A DNA stretch of 35,961 bases from Verrucomicrobiia bacterium (lineage in GTDB: Bacteria; Verrucomicrobiota; Verrucomicrobiia; Chthoniobacterales; UBA6821). The notes beneath the pieces were generated by a model, which was not told the DNA's origin, ran no database searches, and saw nothing but the letters and a program-made list of their open reading frames with translations. Positions within the stretch are counted from its first letter, which is position 1. Every line of letters begins with the position of its first letter. The stretch covers positions 1 through 35,961 of the forward strand of contig JAPLTJ010000002.1 in NCBI GenBank assembly GCA_026398175.1, given 5' to 3'. A program made the translations under genes and the position numbers. Positions 1 through 7,766 of this stretch are shown in pieces.

Positions 1-89
1 CCATCTAATTCTTCCTTGCCTGCTCGCTTTCCTGTTCCTACCCTCAAGTCTAACCTAACAAAAAGTAACACACCTTTGAGTAACCCATA

Positions 90-707
90 ATGCTAGCTTT
101 TCAGAGCAGAGTGTTGCACTTCACTTTTGAAACGGCGAGTAGTAAAAAACTATCAAAGGGGATAGAAGATTTTATTAAGACAAGACTAATGCAACATATG
201 GAGCATCATTTAGAGTCTTATCTGCAGGAACGGCGAGAGTCTGGCCAGTCTCTCTCTCCTCAAGAAGAGGCAATGTTGAGGAATGCGCTGCAACTCAACG
301 CAGAGTCATTGAATAGCGAATCGACCTATCCTACGGTGAAATCTGAGATTATACGTGCAGGCGATCTCTCCATGGAAGGGAATAGTGATGTCCACAATCC
401 TATTGAAGCCATCAATTACATTTTCCTTTCTCCGTTAGAGGGAGTGAGTACTAGTGGAGCCCATAATCGTCTCTTTCGTGATGGAGTGACTGCTATCATC
501 GAAAATTTTAAAAAAATTCAAGAAGCCGTATCCAAAACAGAAACTTCTACTAAAGAGTTATCAAAGATTAAAAAGGCGATTGCTACTGCGTGTGAAGGTG
601 CTGGAACTTGGAGAGATGTCGAAGATCAAGAGCCTGTAAAAATTGACATAGCTCCTACCAAGAAAAAAGAAAAACCTTTTCGAGCCCAGTGGACTAGAGG
701 GCTGTAA
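90..707 (+). CDS. Hypothetical protein, 205 residues
   Basis: I do not recognise a family. The frame is open for 205 codons from an ATG, with no signal peptide and no membrane segment, so the product is probably cytoplasmic. It is charged and looks mostly helical: residues 15-60 are rich in Lys, Glu and His, and residues 140-170 are rich in Lys, Glu, Ser and Thr. The tail is basic (TKKKEKPFRAQW). There is no Shine-Dalgarno sequence upstream of the ATG, but that is usual in this window. The next gene on the same strand, also unrecognised, starts 198 bp downstream. A perfect 7-bp hairpin (706-722) begins at the stop codon but lacks a T-run. The first 89 bases of the window show no gene. That it is a real gene is likely; its function is unknown. 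Confidence 0.55.
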   Translation: MLAFQSRVLHFTFETASSKKLSKGIEDFIKTRLMQHMEHHLESYLQERRESGQSLSPQEEAMLRNALQLNAESLNSESTYPTVKSEIIRAGDLSMEGNSDVHNPIEAINYIFLSPLEGVSTSGAHNRLFRDGVTAIIENFKKIQEAVSKTETSTKELSKIKKAIATACEGAGTWRDVEDQEPVKIDIAPTKKKEKPFRAQWTRGL

Positions 708-905
708 GAGAAGGTTTCTCTTAAAAACTTTGTATTGACTTTTTATTCAAAAACGAGAATCTGCTCGTATCAATAATTTTTTACTTATGATGCAAACATG
801 TTAATTGAAAGTAGCAGAGGGGAAGTGGCCCTTGTGAGACTTACGGTGGTTGGTGTCATAGATCAGTAAAAAAACAAAACCTTAAAACCTAACTTTTTAT
901 TTCTT

Positions 906-1826
906 ATGGGTAACATAGCTGCAATGGCCGAGAGTATGGCCGCTACATCAATGAATAGTCAGCAAGCCGACACAAATGCAAATGCGGCTGCAGATACTGC
1001 ACCTAATAAAGCAGTCATCTCAGGAGCATCTGTAACCGTTGACCCGCCCGGAGAAGGGGCACCTGGACCAGGAGTGACAGCCGGAGGAGCTGGCGTTGGA
1101 CAAAGCGTTGGCATTGGACAAAGCGTTGGCATTGGACAAAGCGTTGGCATTGGACAAAGCGTTGGCATTGGACAAAGCGTTGGCATTGGACAAAGCGTTG
1201 GCATTGGACAAAGCGTTGGCATTGGACAAAGCGTTGGCGTTGGACAAAGCGTTGGCGTTGGACAAAGCGTTGGCGTTGGACAAAGTGGCATAGGGGCTGT
1301 TAACCCTGGAGGCATCGGTGGCGTTGGTCATCCTGGCGGACTAGGAGGAGCCGGCAGCGCTGGAAATTCAGGACATGTTCTGGCTTACATTGGGCGTGCT
1401 GTTGAACAAGTGATGTCTAAACATCCTGCACTACAATCAACATTAAAGCATGTTTATAATTCAGCGGGAGGAGGTGTTGCAGGAATGAAGGCAGTAAAAG
1501 AATGGATGAATGAGCACCCTGAAATTAAGAGTGATGTCGATTCTTCTGTTAAGTTACAAATGAAGTCAGATGTGACAAGTCACCCTGGCGTTGTGGGATA
1601 CGAGATAGGAAAAATAGGGAGCGTTGGAGGTCCCGAACATCAAGAGAGACAAGATGCTGCCTTAGCTGCTTATTACAAAAAAACAGAGCAGACAATGATG
1701 CAACCAGAGATGGAAGAGTACAATCAGGAAGCATCGATGTATGAGATAATTGGTATTCAACCACCACCACCACCGCAGCAGGTCTTGCAGCAAATGGGAG
1801 CTGACCTTAAAGAAAACGCTGCTTAG
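906..1826 (+). CDS. Repeat-containing Gly/Ala-rich hypothetical protein, 306 residues
   Basis: Family not recognised. The N-terminal 60 residues are rich in Ala, Ser, Met and Pro, with no clear signal peptide. Residues 62-127 are eleven copies of a hexapeptide G(I/V)GQSV, followed by a Gly-rich linker to about residue 150. A C-terminal region (about 155-306) has ordinary composition and looks folded: it contains HVLAYIGRAVEQVMSKHP, then HPEIKSDV and SHPGVVGYEIGKIG, and ends with a run of five prolines and a Gln-rich helix. Low complexity plus a compact C-terminal domain would fit a surface, secreted or matrix protein, but nothing proves this. The gene is followed by a convincing terminator (1852-1891), so it ends its transcript. 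Confidence 0.6.
   Translation: MGNIAAMAESMAATSMNSQQADTNANAAADTAPNKAVISGASVTVDPPGEGAPGPGVTAGGAGVGQSVGIGQSVGIGQSVGIGQSVGIGQSVGIGQSVGIGQSVGIGQSVGVGQSVGVGQSVGVGQSGIGAVNPGGIGGVGHPGGLGGAGSAGNSGHVLAYIGRAVEQVMSKHPALQSTLKHVYNSAGGGVAGMKAVKEWMNEHPEIKSDVDSSVKLQMKSDVTSHPGVVGYEIGKIGSVGGPEHQERQDAALAAYYKKTEQTMMQPEMEEYNQEASMYEIIGIQPPPPPQQVLQQMGADLKENAA
1092..1286 (+). repeat. 18-bp coding minisatellite, 11 units
   Basis: Eleven head-to-tail copies of an 18-bp unit (gttggcattggacaaagc) encode GIGQSV. Units 2-8 have ATT (Ile) and units 1 and 9-11 have GTT (Val) at one position; otherwise copies are nearly identical at DNA level, which indicates recent expansion or homogenisation. The unit length is a multiple of three, so copy-number change would keep the frame. 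Confidence 0.95.
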
Positions 1827-1851
1827 CAATTTCTTGTTCTCTGGTTTTAGT

Positions 1852-1891
1852 GTGGCTACTAACGTTAGGTTAGTAGTCACGTAGTCTTTTT
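1852..1891 (+). terminator. Intrinsic terminator
   Basis: A 12-bp stem (1852-1863 with 1869-1880, one G-T pair) closes a 5-nt loop and is followed by gtagtcTTTTT. It lies 26 bp after the stop of the repeat-protein gene. The stem core CTACTAAC/GTTAGTAG recurs in the hairpin at 8405-8427. Confidence 0.75.
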
Positions 1892-1947
1892 CAAAAAGGC
1901 TGGTGCGATTTGTGATGGTGAATGAGCTTTTTCAAAAAAGGCAGAAG

Positions 1948-2511
1948 CTATTTTAAAAAACCTCGATTCTTCCAGAGGCAGCTTGCGCCTGAGGCCACTG
2001 TCAGTAGCAGGGTGATTCCAATCAGCACGGGACCAAGATAGTCCCATGACCAAAGAATCCATCTTGGATCGAGGAAGAAAAATTGTTTTGCGGAGAGCAG
2101 CAGAAGATAAAATAGGATCGCAGCAAACTGCCATCCGGTTTTATGTTTGCCAAATCGATCCGAGGCGATCACGACCCCTTTTTCGCAAGCAAGGAGACGC
2201 AGTCCTGTGATCAGCAGTTCTCGAGCAATGATGATGACGACGGCCCAGGCTGGTAAAGCGTGAAAAGGAATTAAGCAGATGAAAGCTGCTGAGACGAGAA
2301 CTTTGTCTGCTAGCGGATCAAGCAGTCGTCCAACATTGGTGCATTGTTGATAGCGTCGAGCAATAAAACCATCTAGCCAATCGGTAAAAGCCGCAAGGGA
2401 AAAAAGAAAAAAAGCAGCAGGAAGGGACCAGGAAGTGGGGAAGGTCAATGCTCCCACAAAGAGGGCTGTCAAGAATAGGCGTGATAGTGTTAGTTGATTA
2501 GAAAGGTTCAT
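1948..2511 (-). CDS. pgsA: CDP-diacylglycerol-glycerol-3-phosphate 3-phosphatidyltransferase
   Basis: Makes phosphatidylglycerol phosphate from CDP-diacylglycerol and glycerol-3-phosphate at the inner membrane, the committed step to phosphatidylglycerol and cardiolipin. The 187-residue length is normal for PgsA. The CDP-alcohol phosphatidyltransferase signature is complete: D44xxD47G48xxA51R52, then eight residues, G61xxxD65xxxD69. Several hydrophobic segments surround it (about 10-25, 30-43, 73-95, 125-150, 155-180). The N-terminus MNLSNQLTLSRLFLTALF matches the usual start just before the first membrane helix. It is transcribed towards the repeat-protein gene. Its upstream side (2512-2832) holds the inverted heptamer arrays and any promoter shared with the divergent gene at 2833. 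The exact alcohol substrate is assigned from overall similarity; the enzyme class is certain. Confidence 0.9.
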   Translation of the reverse strand: MNLSNQLTLSRLFLTALFVGALTFPTSWSLPAAFFLFSLAAFTDWLDGFIARRYQQCTNVGRLLDPLADKVLVSAAFICLIPFHALPAWAVVIIIARELLITGLRLLACEKGVVIASDRFGKHKTGWQFAAILFYLLLLSAKQFFFLDPRWILWSWDYLGPVLIGITLLLTVASGASCLWKNRGFLK

Positions 2512-2589
2512 GATTAGAGTTTATTCGAGAATCGCTGCTTTCAAAGTTGATGGCCTTCATTGCTTGATCACAACTGGGTGAACAGGAGA

Positions 2590-2752
2590 AGTAATGAGTA
2601 AAGAGTAAAGGGTAAAGGGTAAAGAGTGAATATAAACAGTCAAAAATAGCATGTTTGGTAAAATTCATGTATCATGATAGTGTTCTTTTGGTTTTAATTT
2701 GCCGTAGGCAACAAATGTACTCTTTACCCTTCACTCTTTACTCATTACTTTT
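2590..2752. repeat. Inverted pair of heptamer arrays (AGTAAAG family)
   Basis: The 321-bp gap 2512-2832 contains no gene. Positions 2590-2631 are six consecutive 7-bp words (AGTAATG, AGTAAAG twice, GGTAAAG twice, AGTGAAT). Positions 2718-2752 carry five such words in inverted orientation (TTTACTC/TTTACCC type). About 86 bp of AT-rich DNA lies between, so the arms could pair into a long hairpin. They sit between the divergent starts of pgsA and the gene at 2833. Words vary by single bases while the period of exactly seven is kept. Confidence 0.85.
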
Positions 2753-2832
2753 TCTGTAGCTGAGTGAGTCATCAAAAAATAAATATTCATTTTTAAAAAT
2801 AGTCTACTTGCGTACATCAATTTCTTTTTCCC

Positions 2833-3801
2833 ATGGCTCGTCGCTTTCATTTTCTAATTTTTGCTTTCTTGGCTTTATTTGCTGGGATCAGCTTATGTGG
2901 CGTTGCAGCTTCAGCTGCTGATGAAAAAGACAAATCATCCTCTACTTATAGTGAGAAAGAATTTGAAGCGATGGCGCTGAAGTTGCGTCAGAAGGCTATC
3001 GAATCAACAAGAGTCCCTCGAGTGGAAACGAAGGCACCTCCTTCTTCATTGGGACAAGGATTCAATCGCTACCCTTGGAAGCGCGACGTTGTTACAACGG
3101 TTTTTTGGATTGGAGAACGTCCTACTGCACATAATCCGGTTCCGAATAATAAAAGTACCTGGGATGCTAATTGGGCTCGTAACTTTGGTGGGTATGATAA
3201 TCCAAGTCCATCAGCGCGACAAAATTTTCTTCCGAAGGCATTCACTCCTCGACAGAATCCTTTTTATTGTGCGCTCCCTTACAACGATGTTACCCGAGGA
3301 TCAACAAAACAAGACGCTCGACGGATTATCCCTTGGTTTAAAGACGTTTTTATTAAACCGGGACAATCAGTTCTCAAGGGGCGTTGGATAGCAATCCATC
3401 ATGGAGGTCGAACTTGCTTTGCTCAGTGGGAAGATTGCGGCCCTTTTCGAACAGATCATAGTTCTTATGTCTTCGGTCCCGATCGACCTCGTCCCAATCT
3501 GAACCATGGTGCTGGGCTAGATATTTCTCCTGCTACGCGTGATTATCTTGGGCTCGACCAGAATCAAATTTGTGACTGGAAGTTTGTAGACGCTGCTGCT
3601 GTGCCTGATGGTCCTTGGAAAAACTATGGCGCCAACAATACTTTTTGCCTGCTACGCCAAGGCAAGGATTTAAAAATTTATGATCCTAACAACGCTCATC
3701 GCCCTCCTAGCGGCTCGGGAAGCTGGTTAAAACCAAGCTTGATGGGCACGCCATTGAAGACAAGTCCTGTTGGTGCGAGGGTGAGTCCTCAGTTGAAGTG
3801 A
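2833..3801 (+). CDS. Exported protein, possible double-psi beta-barrel (RlpA-like)
   Basis: 322 residues with a clear Sec signal peptide (hydrophobic FLIFAFLALFAGISLCGVA, likely cut after ASA near residue 29), so it acts outside the inner membrane. The C-terminal half carries GRWIAIHHGGRTCFAQWEDC, GPFRTDHSSYVFG and GAGLDISPATRDYLGLD. The Asp-Cys-Gly-Pro-Phe and Gly-Leu-Asp-Ile-Ser-Pro blocks resemble the core of double-psi beta-barrel proteins such as RlpA. This is pattern recognition, not a search result. If right, a role in the cell wall or envelope is plausible. Four cysteines in the mature part could form disulfides. The gene is convergent with ccsA; the gap between them holds a repeat pair and a MITE. 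The start is the first ATG, just before the signal peptide. Confidence 0.6.
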   Translation: MARRFHFLIFAFLALFAGISLCGVAASAADEKDKSSSTYSEKEFEAMALKLRQKAIESTRVPRVETKAPPSSLGQGFNRYPWKRDVVTTVFWIGERPTAHNPVPNNKSTWDANWARNFGGYDNPSPSARQNFLPKAFTPRQNPFYCALPYNDVTRGSTKQDARRIIPWFKDVFIKPGQSVLKGRWIAIHHGGRTCFAQWEDCGPFRTDHSSYVFGPDRPRPNLNHGAGLDISPATRDYLGLDQNQICDWKFVDAAAVPDGPWKNYGANNTFCLLRQGKDLKIYDPNNAHRPPSGSGSWLKPSLMGTPLKTSPVGARVSPQLK

Positions 3802-3806
3802 AGAAA

Positions 3807-4061
3807 ATTCACAGGGATGGAAGGGATTAGAGCGTTTTAAAAAAAGTTATAGCCGATACAGTGCCAGGAACGAGGCGCGCAGACCCGCAGTGTATAGAGA
3901 TACTCGAGGACGCGAGCACCGGAGTGACGCCGCAATGTGCGGCTATAACTTTTTTGAAAATGCTCTAAAGAAAGTGGCCCTTTCAACCGCGAAGTGCAAC
4001 ACGTAAAAAAAATAGAAAGACTATTTTTCACCATCCCTTCCATCGCTTCTATCCCTGTGAG
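3807..4061. repeat. Inverted repeat pair (ACAGGGATGGAAG family) around a MITE
   Basis: Left arm 3807-3827 (ATTCACAGGGATGGAAGGGAT) and right arm about 4031-4061 are inverted copies of one word family, which recurs at 11792-11856, 11967-11995, 25507-25540 and 33748-33780. The right arm supplies the end of ccsA: its last codons GAC TCA CAG GGA and stop TAG lie in the repeat. If the MITE between the arms is removed, the arm spacing falls to roughly 65 bp, in the range seen for the other pairs. Confidence 0.75.
3828..3967. mobile_element. 140-bp MITE with 28-bp inverted ends and TA duplication
   Basis: Ends 3828-3855 and 3940-3967 are inverted repeats matching at 26 of 28 positions. The left end runs TAGAGC, an AT-rich stretch, then GTTATAGCCG. 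Both ends finish in TA, the target duplication typical of IS630/Tc1-mariner transposons. The interior (3856-3939) is GC-rich and codes for nothing plausible. No transposase is present, so it would need help in trans. It is nested between the two arms of an older inverted repeat. The family assignment rests only on the TA ends. Confidence 0.75.
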
Positions 4062-5767
4062 TCTTCTTTCTTTTTTATTGCAATAGTCGCTGCGACTAAA
4101 ACCAGTTCGAGTCCGACAAATCCGAGCACGAAAGGAAATCCTCCTGTGCTGAAGCCGTAGCTATGAAGGCCAGTTCCGAGGACAAAGTTGACGCCATAGC
4201 ATGCCATGAGAACACTCAAGAAAGCGAGGACAGCGCCAATGGTTAATCCAAACCCCCCCCAACGTCCAGCGATTCTGCCGTGCAGGAGAAAAAGATAGAT
4301 CAAGAGCGTGATGAGAGCCCATGTTTCTTTGGGATCCCAATCCCAGAAACGCCCCCACGAATAGTTAGCCCAGACGCCGCCCAAGATGGTTCCTGTCGCT
4401 AAGAGCAGGACGCCAACTTGCAAGGTGCGATAAAGATAGTTGTAGAGGATGGGTAATGGTTGATGTCTCAACAAGAGCCGAATCAAGATGACATGAGCAA
4501 TTCCAAGCGATAACGCAAATGCGGCATAACTCAAGGTGATCGTTAAAACGTGAATCGTGAGCCAAAAATTATCGCGTAACACTGGCATCAGCGGATTGAT
4601 CGCAGGATTGAGGATCACCGGTTGAGTGTCTGCTAAAATCAGCGAGATAACAGCAACAGGAATGGCGCCCAATAAAAAAATTCCTCCGTGTAAAAAAGAT
4701 TCAAACAGCAGTGCAAAAAAAACAGTGCCAAAAGCTACCCAGATGACCACTTCATACATGTTTGTCACCGGTGGACGCCCTGTAATCAAGATGCGAGCAA
4801 GGAGTCCTGCGACTTGAAAGAAGAATCCACTCCCTGCGCAAAACCAAGCGACTCGATGCAGTGACTGATTATGATTGGCTGGGTTCCCACCTGCGCAGGG
4901 ATGAGACTGTTTTGCAGTGTCAATTTTTTTCTTACGATCTTTTTGTCCAAGGTTTGGAGAAAAGAGGAGAAATATTCCTGCGAGTGCATAAAGAATCCAG
5001 GCCCAACGAAAGGGATGGATTTTTTGGTAAAAAATCTCGAGTTGTAATTTCCAGTGAGGGACTGGTTGGGGGTCGATTTTTTGAAAAAGTGTCTTGAGGT
5101 CTGTTAGGCCTTGAATAAAGTCGATGCTGCTTCCTTGAGTCCATCCTTGCTGTAAGAGTAGAAAAGCTTGCTGGGCACCTTCGCGTTCTTGAGGAGAGGC
5201 CGCTTGCTCCCACTCAGCAAGAGCCCTCCATCGTCCTCCCGCTTTTTCGCTAGGTACAATACGGAAAAGAGAGCCGTCTTGGATTTCTTCAAACAGCGCC
5301 ATGCGCATACCAACATCAGCAGCTTCTTTTAACAATCCTTCAAGGCGATGACTGGGATCAGCGCGTCTAGCTTTAGAGGCTTGATCCATGAGCGTTATAA
5401 GCCCGGAGTTGTGACGGAGTGCCTCGTAGCTAAATAATTTTTGTTCTAGCGGAAGGCCTAATATTTTTTTCAGTGGACCATAAGAAACGAGCAGAAAAGT
5501 TTCCGTTGCCCAGGGCTGCTGGGGCTCGAGCCAGAGCGATGTGATCAATTCAGTAGCGCAGGTTTTTTTTCCAGCAACAATCAAAGAAGTGCGTCCTGAG
5601 AGGGCACGTAACGTCTCTTCCGCAAAAACTAAATAAGGCTTGCGCCGACCATTTTCTTGGATTGGGAGCTCTTCGAGCGCAGCAGGAATCTTAATCAAAG
5701 ATGCATGACTTTGAATCGCTGTGACAAAAAACAATCCTGCTAGGATTTGTGAGATTAATTTTTTCAT
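4049..5767 (-). CDS. ccsA: Cytochrome c biogenesis protein CcsA/ResC-like, with extra N-terminal domain
   Basis: Heme-handling subunit of the system II (Ccs) cytochrome c synthase. The C-terminal half is the CcmC/CcmF/CcsA family domain, with many membrane helices, the tryptophan-rich motif WANYSWGRFWDWDPKETW and conserved histidines (TIHVLT, LLHGRIAG, GLHSYGF). The N-terminal ~240 residues begin with a signal-like segment (MKKLISQILAGLFFVTAIQS) and form an exported domain that simple CcsA proteins lack. I start at the ATG at 5767 because it overlaps the resB stop as ATGA and precedes the signal segment; the frame extends to 5830. The stop and last codons lie in a dispersed repeat. A linker (KQSHPCAGGNPANHN) appears to be a captured palindromic repeat. 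It works with ResB to mature the many cytochromes c encoded at 18.8-30 kb. Confidence 0.87.
   Translation of the reverse strand: MKKLISQILAGLFFVTAIQSHASLIKIPAALEELPIQENGRRKPYLVFAEETLRALSGRTSLIVAGKKTCATELITSLWLEPQQPWATETFLLVSYGPLKKILGLPLEQKLFSYEALRHNSGLITLMDQASKARRADPSHRLEGLLKEAADVGMRMALFEEIQDGSLFRIVPSEKAGGRWRALAEWEQAASPQEREGAQQAFLLLQQGWTQGSSIDFIQGLTDLKTLFQKIDPQPVPHWKLQLEIFYQKIHPFRWAWILYALAGIFLLFSPNLGQKDRKKKIDTAKQSHPCAGGNPANHNQSLHRVAWFCAGSGFFFQVAGLLARILITGRPPVTNMYEVVIWVAFGTVFFALLFESFLHGGIFLLGAIPVAVISLILADTQPVILNPAINPLMPVLRDNFWLTIHVLTITLSYAAFALSLGIAHVILIRLLLRHQPLPILYNYLYRTLQVGVLLLATGTILGGVWANYSWGRFWDWDPKETWALITLLIYLFLLHGRIAGRWGGFGLTIGAVLAFLSVLMACYGVNFVLGTGLHSYGFSTGGFPFVLGFVGLELVLVAATIAIKKKEDSQG
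4881..4905. repeat. Palindromic repeat fragment inside ccsA
   Basis: The perfect 10-bp palindrome CCTGCGCAGG (4890-4899) lies between GGGTTCCCA and GATGAG. On the coding strand it encodes HPCAGGNPA in the hydrophilic linker just before the membrane domain. The sequence resembles dispersed palindromic repeats I recall from other bacteria; it fits a captured repeat better than family sequence. Confidence 0.45.
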
Positions 5768-7587
5768 TTTTTCTTCCCCCAATAAAACATCATTGCGATG
5801 CCGAGGCAAATAGCAAGTGAGCCGACCCATTTAAACAACCATCCTGGATCATAGAGAACTTGCAATGTTGTTTCTTCAAGGTCGCGAGGATTCCACTCGG
5901 CTTGTGAAAATTTATAATTGAAGCCTGTGAAGTTGGCCCAAAATGTTCCGGGAAAACTGGCAGGATGGTTCATGTGGATGAGACCGTCGCGTGTTGCTCC
6001 CGTTTTCAAATTCTTAAAACGAACGGTGGCACAAAAATCGCTTGGCGTTTCGGTTCCTTCATCGCGAGGAACTTCAAAGTTGAGGAGCTCGATGCTGAAT
6101 GGGACTGATTTTAATTCCAGTCCATAAGCGACTCGGACCATTTGATGCTCTAGCATGAGAGGAGTGACGGCGCCCGAGATGACCCATTGTGCCGGTCCTT
6201 GCTGGTGATGCTCTTGATCCGCTAAGTAAGCATGAAAGCCAGGAGAAGCGGAAGAGTGATCAGACTTAGCTTCCGTTTTTTCTTGGAGTGGCACAACAGA
6301 GTAGCCGATCTCTTCGTGAGGACCTGCCGCGAGGAGAGTGCATTCCCAGTCTGCCCATCCCAGTGGCATTGAGGCGTTCATCGCAAGTGCTCCTGATTTT
6401 TGAATCGATGGTCCGCGACCGAGTTGGTATTGGATGCTCTTGAAATCTTGATTTAAAGCCATTCGCAGCCATGGTGTTGTTTTTCCAGCAGGTTGTTCAA
6501 TCGTTGTTGATGAAAAAGTAATCTCAGCACGAAGAGCTGGGTTTTTTGGCTGTTGTGAGAGCGTTGTTGGTTTGCCATCGACTAGTTTAAAATCGGGCCA
6601 ATATTCCTTCACTATAATCGTTGTTGTGCCAAGCGGTAATTTTTGACCCATCAATGCTGCGCGAGGATAGCTTGCAGATGTTCCTTCAGGAGTTGTGATG
6701 GTGACGAGGTTGCCATCTTTGCTCAGCGTGATGTTGATTTCAGAGGGTTGATCTTGGAATACAATCACCGGCGCGAAGTGCATGGCAACAAGCTGAGACT
6801 CGTGATGAGAAGTTGGATGAGAGGCAGGGAGCGTTGAAAAAAATTGAAGCGTCGCAAGTCCAAAAAAGTCAAAGGTTGCAGCGGCTGAATTGGCGAGGGT
6901 CAGCGGTACGATTTGTTCTTGATGCAGCAGGGTGCTGTGGAGGCGTAGCAAAAGAGCCGCTGGTGCTTTGAGATCATTGCTCTCCTGGAGGAATGGTTGT
7001 TGTTCGAGATGCTTGCTCCAATCATCAATGATGAGTTGAAGTTCCGTTCCTGGAATAGAAAGTCTGGTCGGATGTTTTGTGGAAGGATGAGCGACCGAGG
7101 CATCGTAGGGAAGTAGGTAAAGAAAAGTATCGCTGGGACTTTCGATTTGAAGGACGCTTTTGCGCGTCGTTATTTTGGTGAGTGGCATTCCGCGATGAAG
7201 TGTAACATTTCCTTCAAATCCCCAAGTCATCCCAATGATGGCTCCGAGGAGGAGCGTGATGATTCCATAATGAGTGATGATAAAACCGGCATGGTTTTTT
7301 TTCCAAGGCCAGCGAGTCAAGGTGACGGCAAAAAGATTGATGCAGAGAACAGTAAGCCATGCCATGAACCAGGGAGCCTTGTAAATAGCGGCATGGGCGA
7401 CGGCAGTATCAAAATGAGACTCCGCAAAAGTTGCGATGGCACACGCCAGCGCGATTGTTGCGAGAAGAATTAAGGCGAGCTGTAACGAGCCGAGGAGATG
7501 AACAACCTGCCAAAAAAGGGAATTCTTTTTTCGTTCGTTGATCAGCGCGCGACGAGCTTTTTGTTGGGGAGTAATTTCTGTTTTCAA
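5764..7587 (-). CDS. resB: ResB-like cytochrome c biogenesis protein
   Basis: 607 residues. ResB/Ccs1 partners CcsA in ligating heme to CXXCH motifs of exported apocytochromes. Visible features are three N-terminal membrane helices (about residues 32-52, 72-92 and 103-125; the third includes HAGFIITHYGIITLLLGAII), a large periplasmic region of ~450 residues, and a final helix (WLFKWVGSLAICLGIAMMFYW). This is the ResB layout. The start codon is TTG at 7587 (TTG AAA ACA GAA); no in-frame ATG lies between it and the first helix. The stop overlaps the ccsA start by ATGA, so the two are translationally coupled. Upstream of the start is the GCAAAG repeat element. Sequence similarity to classic ResB is moderate, so the name rests on topology plus the ccsA neighbour. 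Confidence 0.8.
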   Translation of the reverse strand: MKTEITPQQKARRALINERKKNSLFWQVVHLLGSLQLALILLATIALACAIATFAESHFDTAVAHAAIYKAPWFMAWLTVLCINLFAVTLTRWPWKKNHAGFIITHYGIITLLLGAIIGMTWGFEGNVTLHRGMPLTKITTRKSVLQIESPSDTFLYLLPYDASVAHPSTKHPTRLSIPGTELQLIIDDWSKHLEQQPFLQESNDLKAPAALLLRLHSTLLHQEQIVPLTLANSAAATFDFFGLATLQFFSTLPASHPTSHHESQLVAMHFAPVIVFQDQPSEINITLSKDGNLVTITTPEGTSASYPRAALMGQKLPLGTTTIIVKEYWPDFKLVDGKPTTLSQQPKNPALRAEITFSSTTIEQPAGKTTPWLRMALNQDFKSIQYQLGRGPSIQKSGALAMNASMPLGWADWECTLLAAGPHEEIGYSVVPLQEKTEAKSDHSSASPGFHAYLADQEHHQQGPAQWVISGAVTPLMLEHQMVRVAYGLELKSVPFSIELLNFEVPRDEGTETPSDFCATVRFKNLKTGATRDGLIHMNHPASFPGTFWANFTGFNYKFSQAEWNPRDLEETTLQVLYDPGWLFKWVGSLAICLGIAMMFYWGKKK

Positions 7588-7631
7588 GTTAGTAAAGAAT
7601 TTAACCGCAAAAAATGCAGAACAAAGAAAAA

Positions 7632-7717
7632 ATTAACCGCAAAGAAGGCAAAGAGCCCAAAGAGCGCAAAGAAAGAGATATTAAATTTTTGCGCTCTTTG
7701 CGTTCTTTGCGGTTAAT
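7632..7717. repeat. Inverted pair of 9-mer arrays (GCAAAGARS family)
   Basis: Left arm 7632-7671 starts ATTAACC and continues with 9-bp words GCAAAGAAG, GCAAAGAGC, CCAAAGAGC and GCAAAGAAA. Right arm 7689-7717 is the inverted copy ending in GGTTAAT. A 13-bp perfect stem (7658-7670 with 7688-7700) closes a loop of 17 nt. A decayed copy lies at 7600-7627. The element fills the gap between the divergent starts of resB and the PAP2 gene. Similar AACCGCAAAG repeats occur in other phyla as far as I recall. Confidence 0.85.
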
Positions 7718-7766
7718 TTTCTTATTTTTGATTTTCTTTATGTTGCTTTGTAGTTAATTCTTAACC

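Noticed and set aside
706-722. 7-bp perfect hairpin at the end of the first gene as a terminator
   Set aside because: No T-run follows on either strand, and the stem is AT-rich. It may slow polymerase but does not meet the standard.
959-1331. Two minus-strand frames and one plus-strand frame through the 18-bp repeat
   Set aside because: An 18-bp repeat without stops leaves several frames open. Their repetitive products (CPTPTL, NANALS, DKALAL) are by-products of the GIGQSV gene, which has non-repetitive domains on both sides.
90-1826. First two genes as type III secretion substrates
   Set aside because: Composition alone suggested it. No secretion gene, chaperone or recognisable domain is in the window.
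3837-4043. Minus-strand frame of 68 codons
   Set aside because: It lies across the MITE and repeat arms and has no family resemblance.
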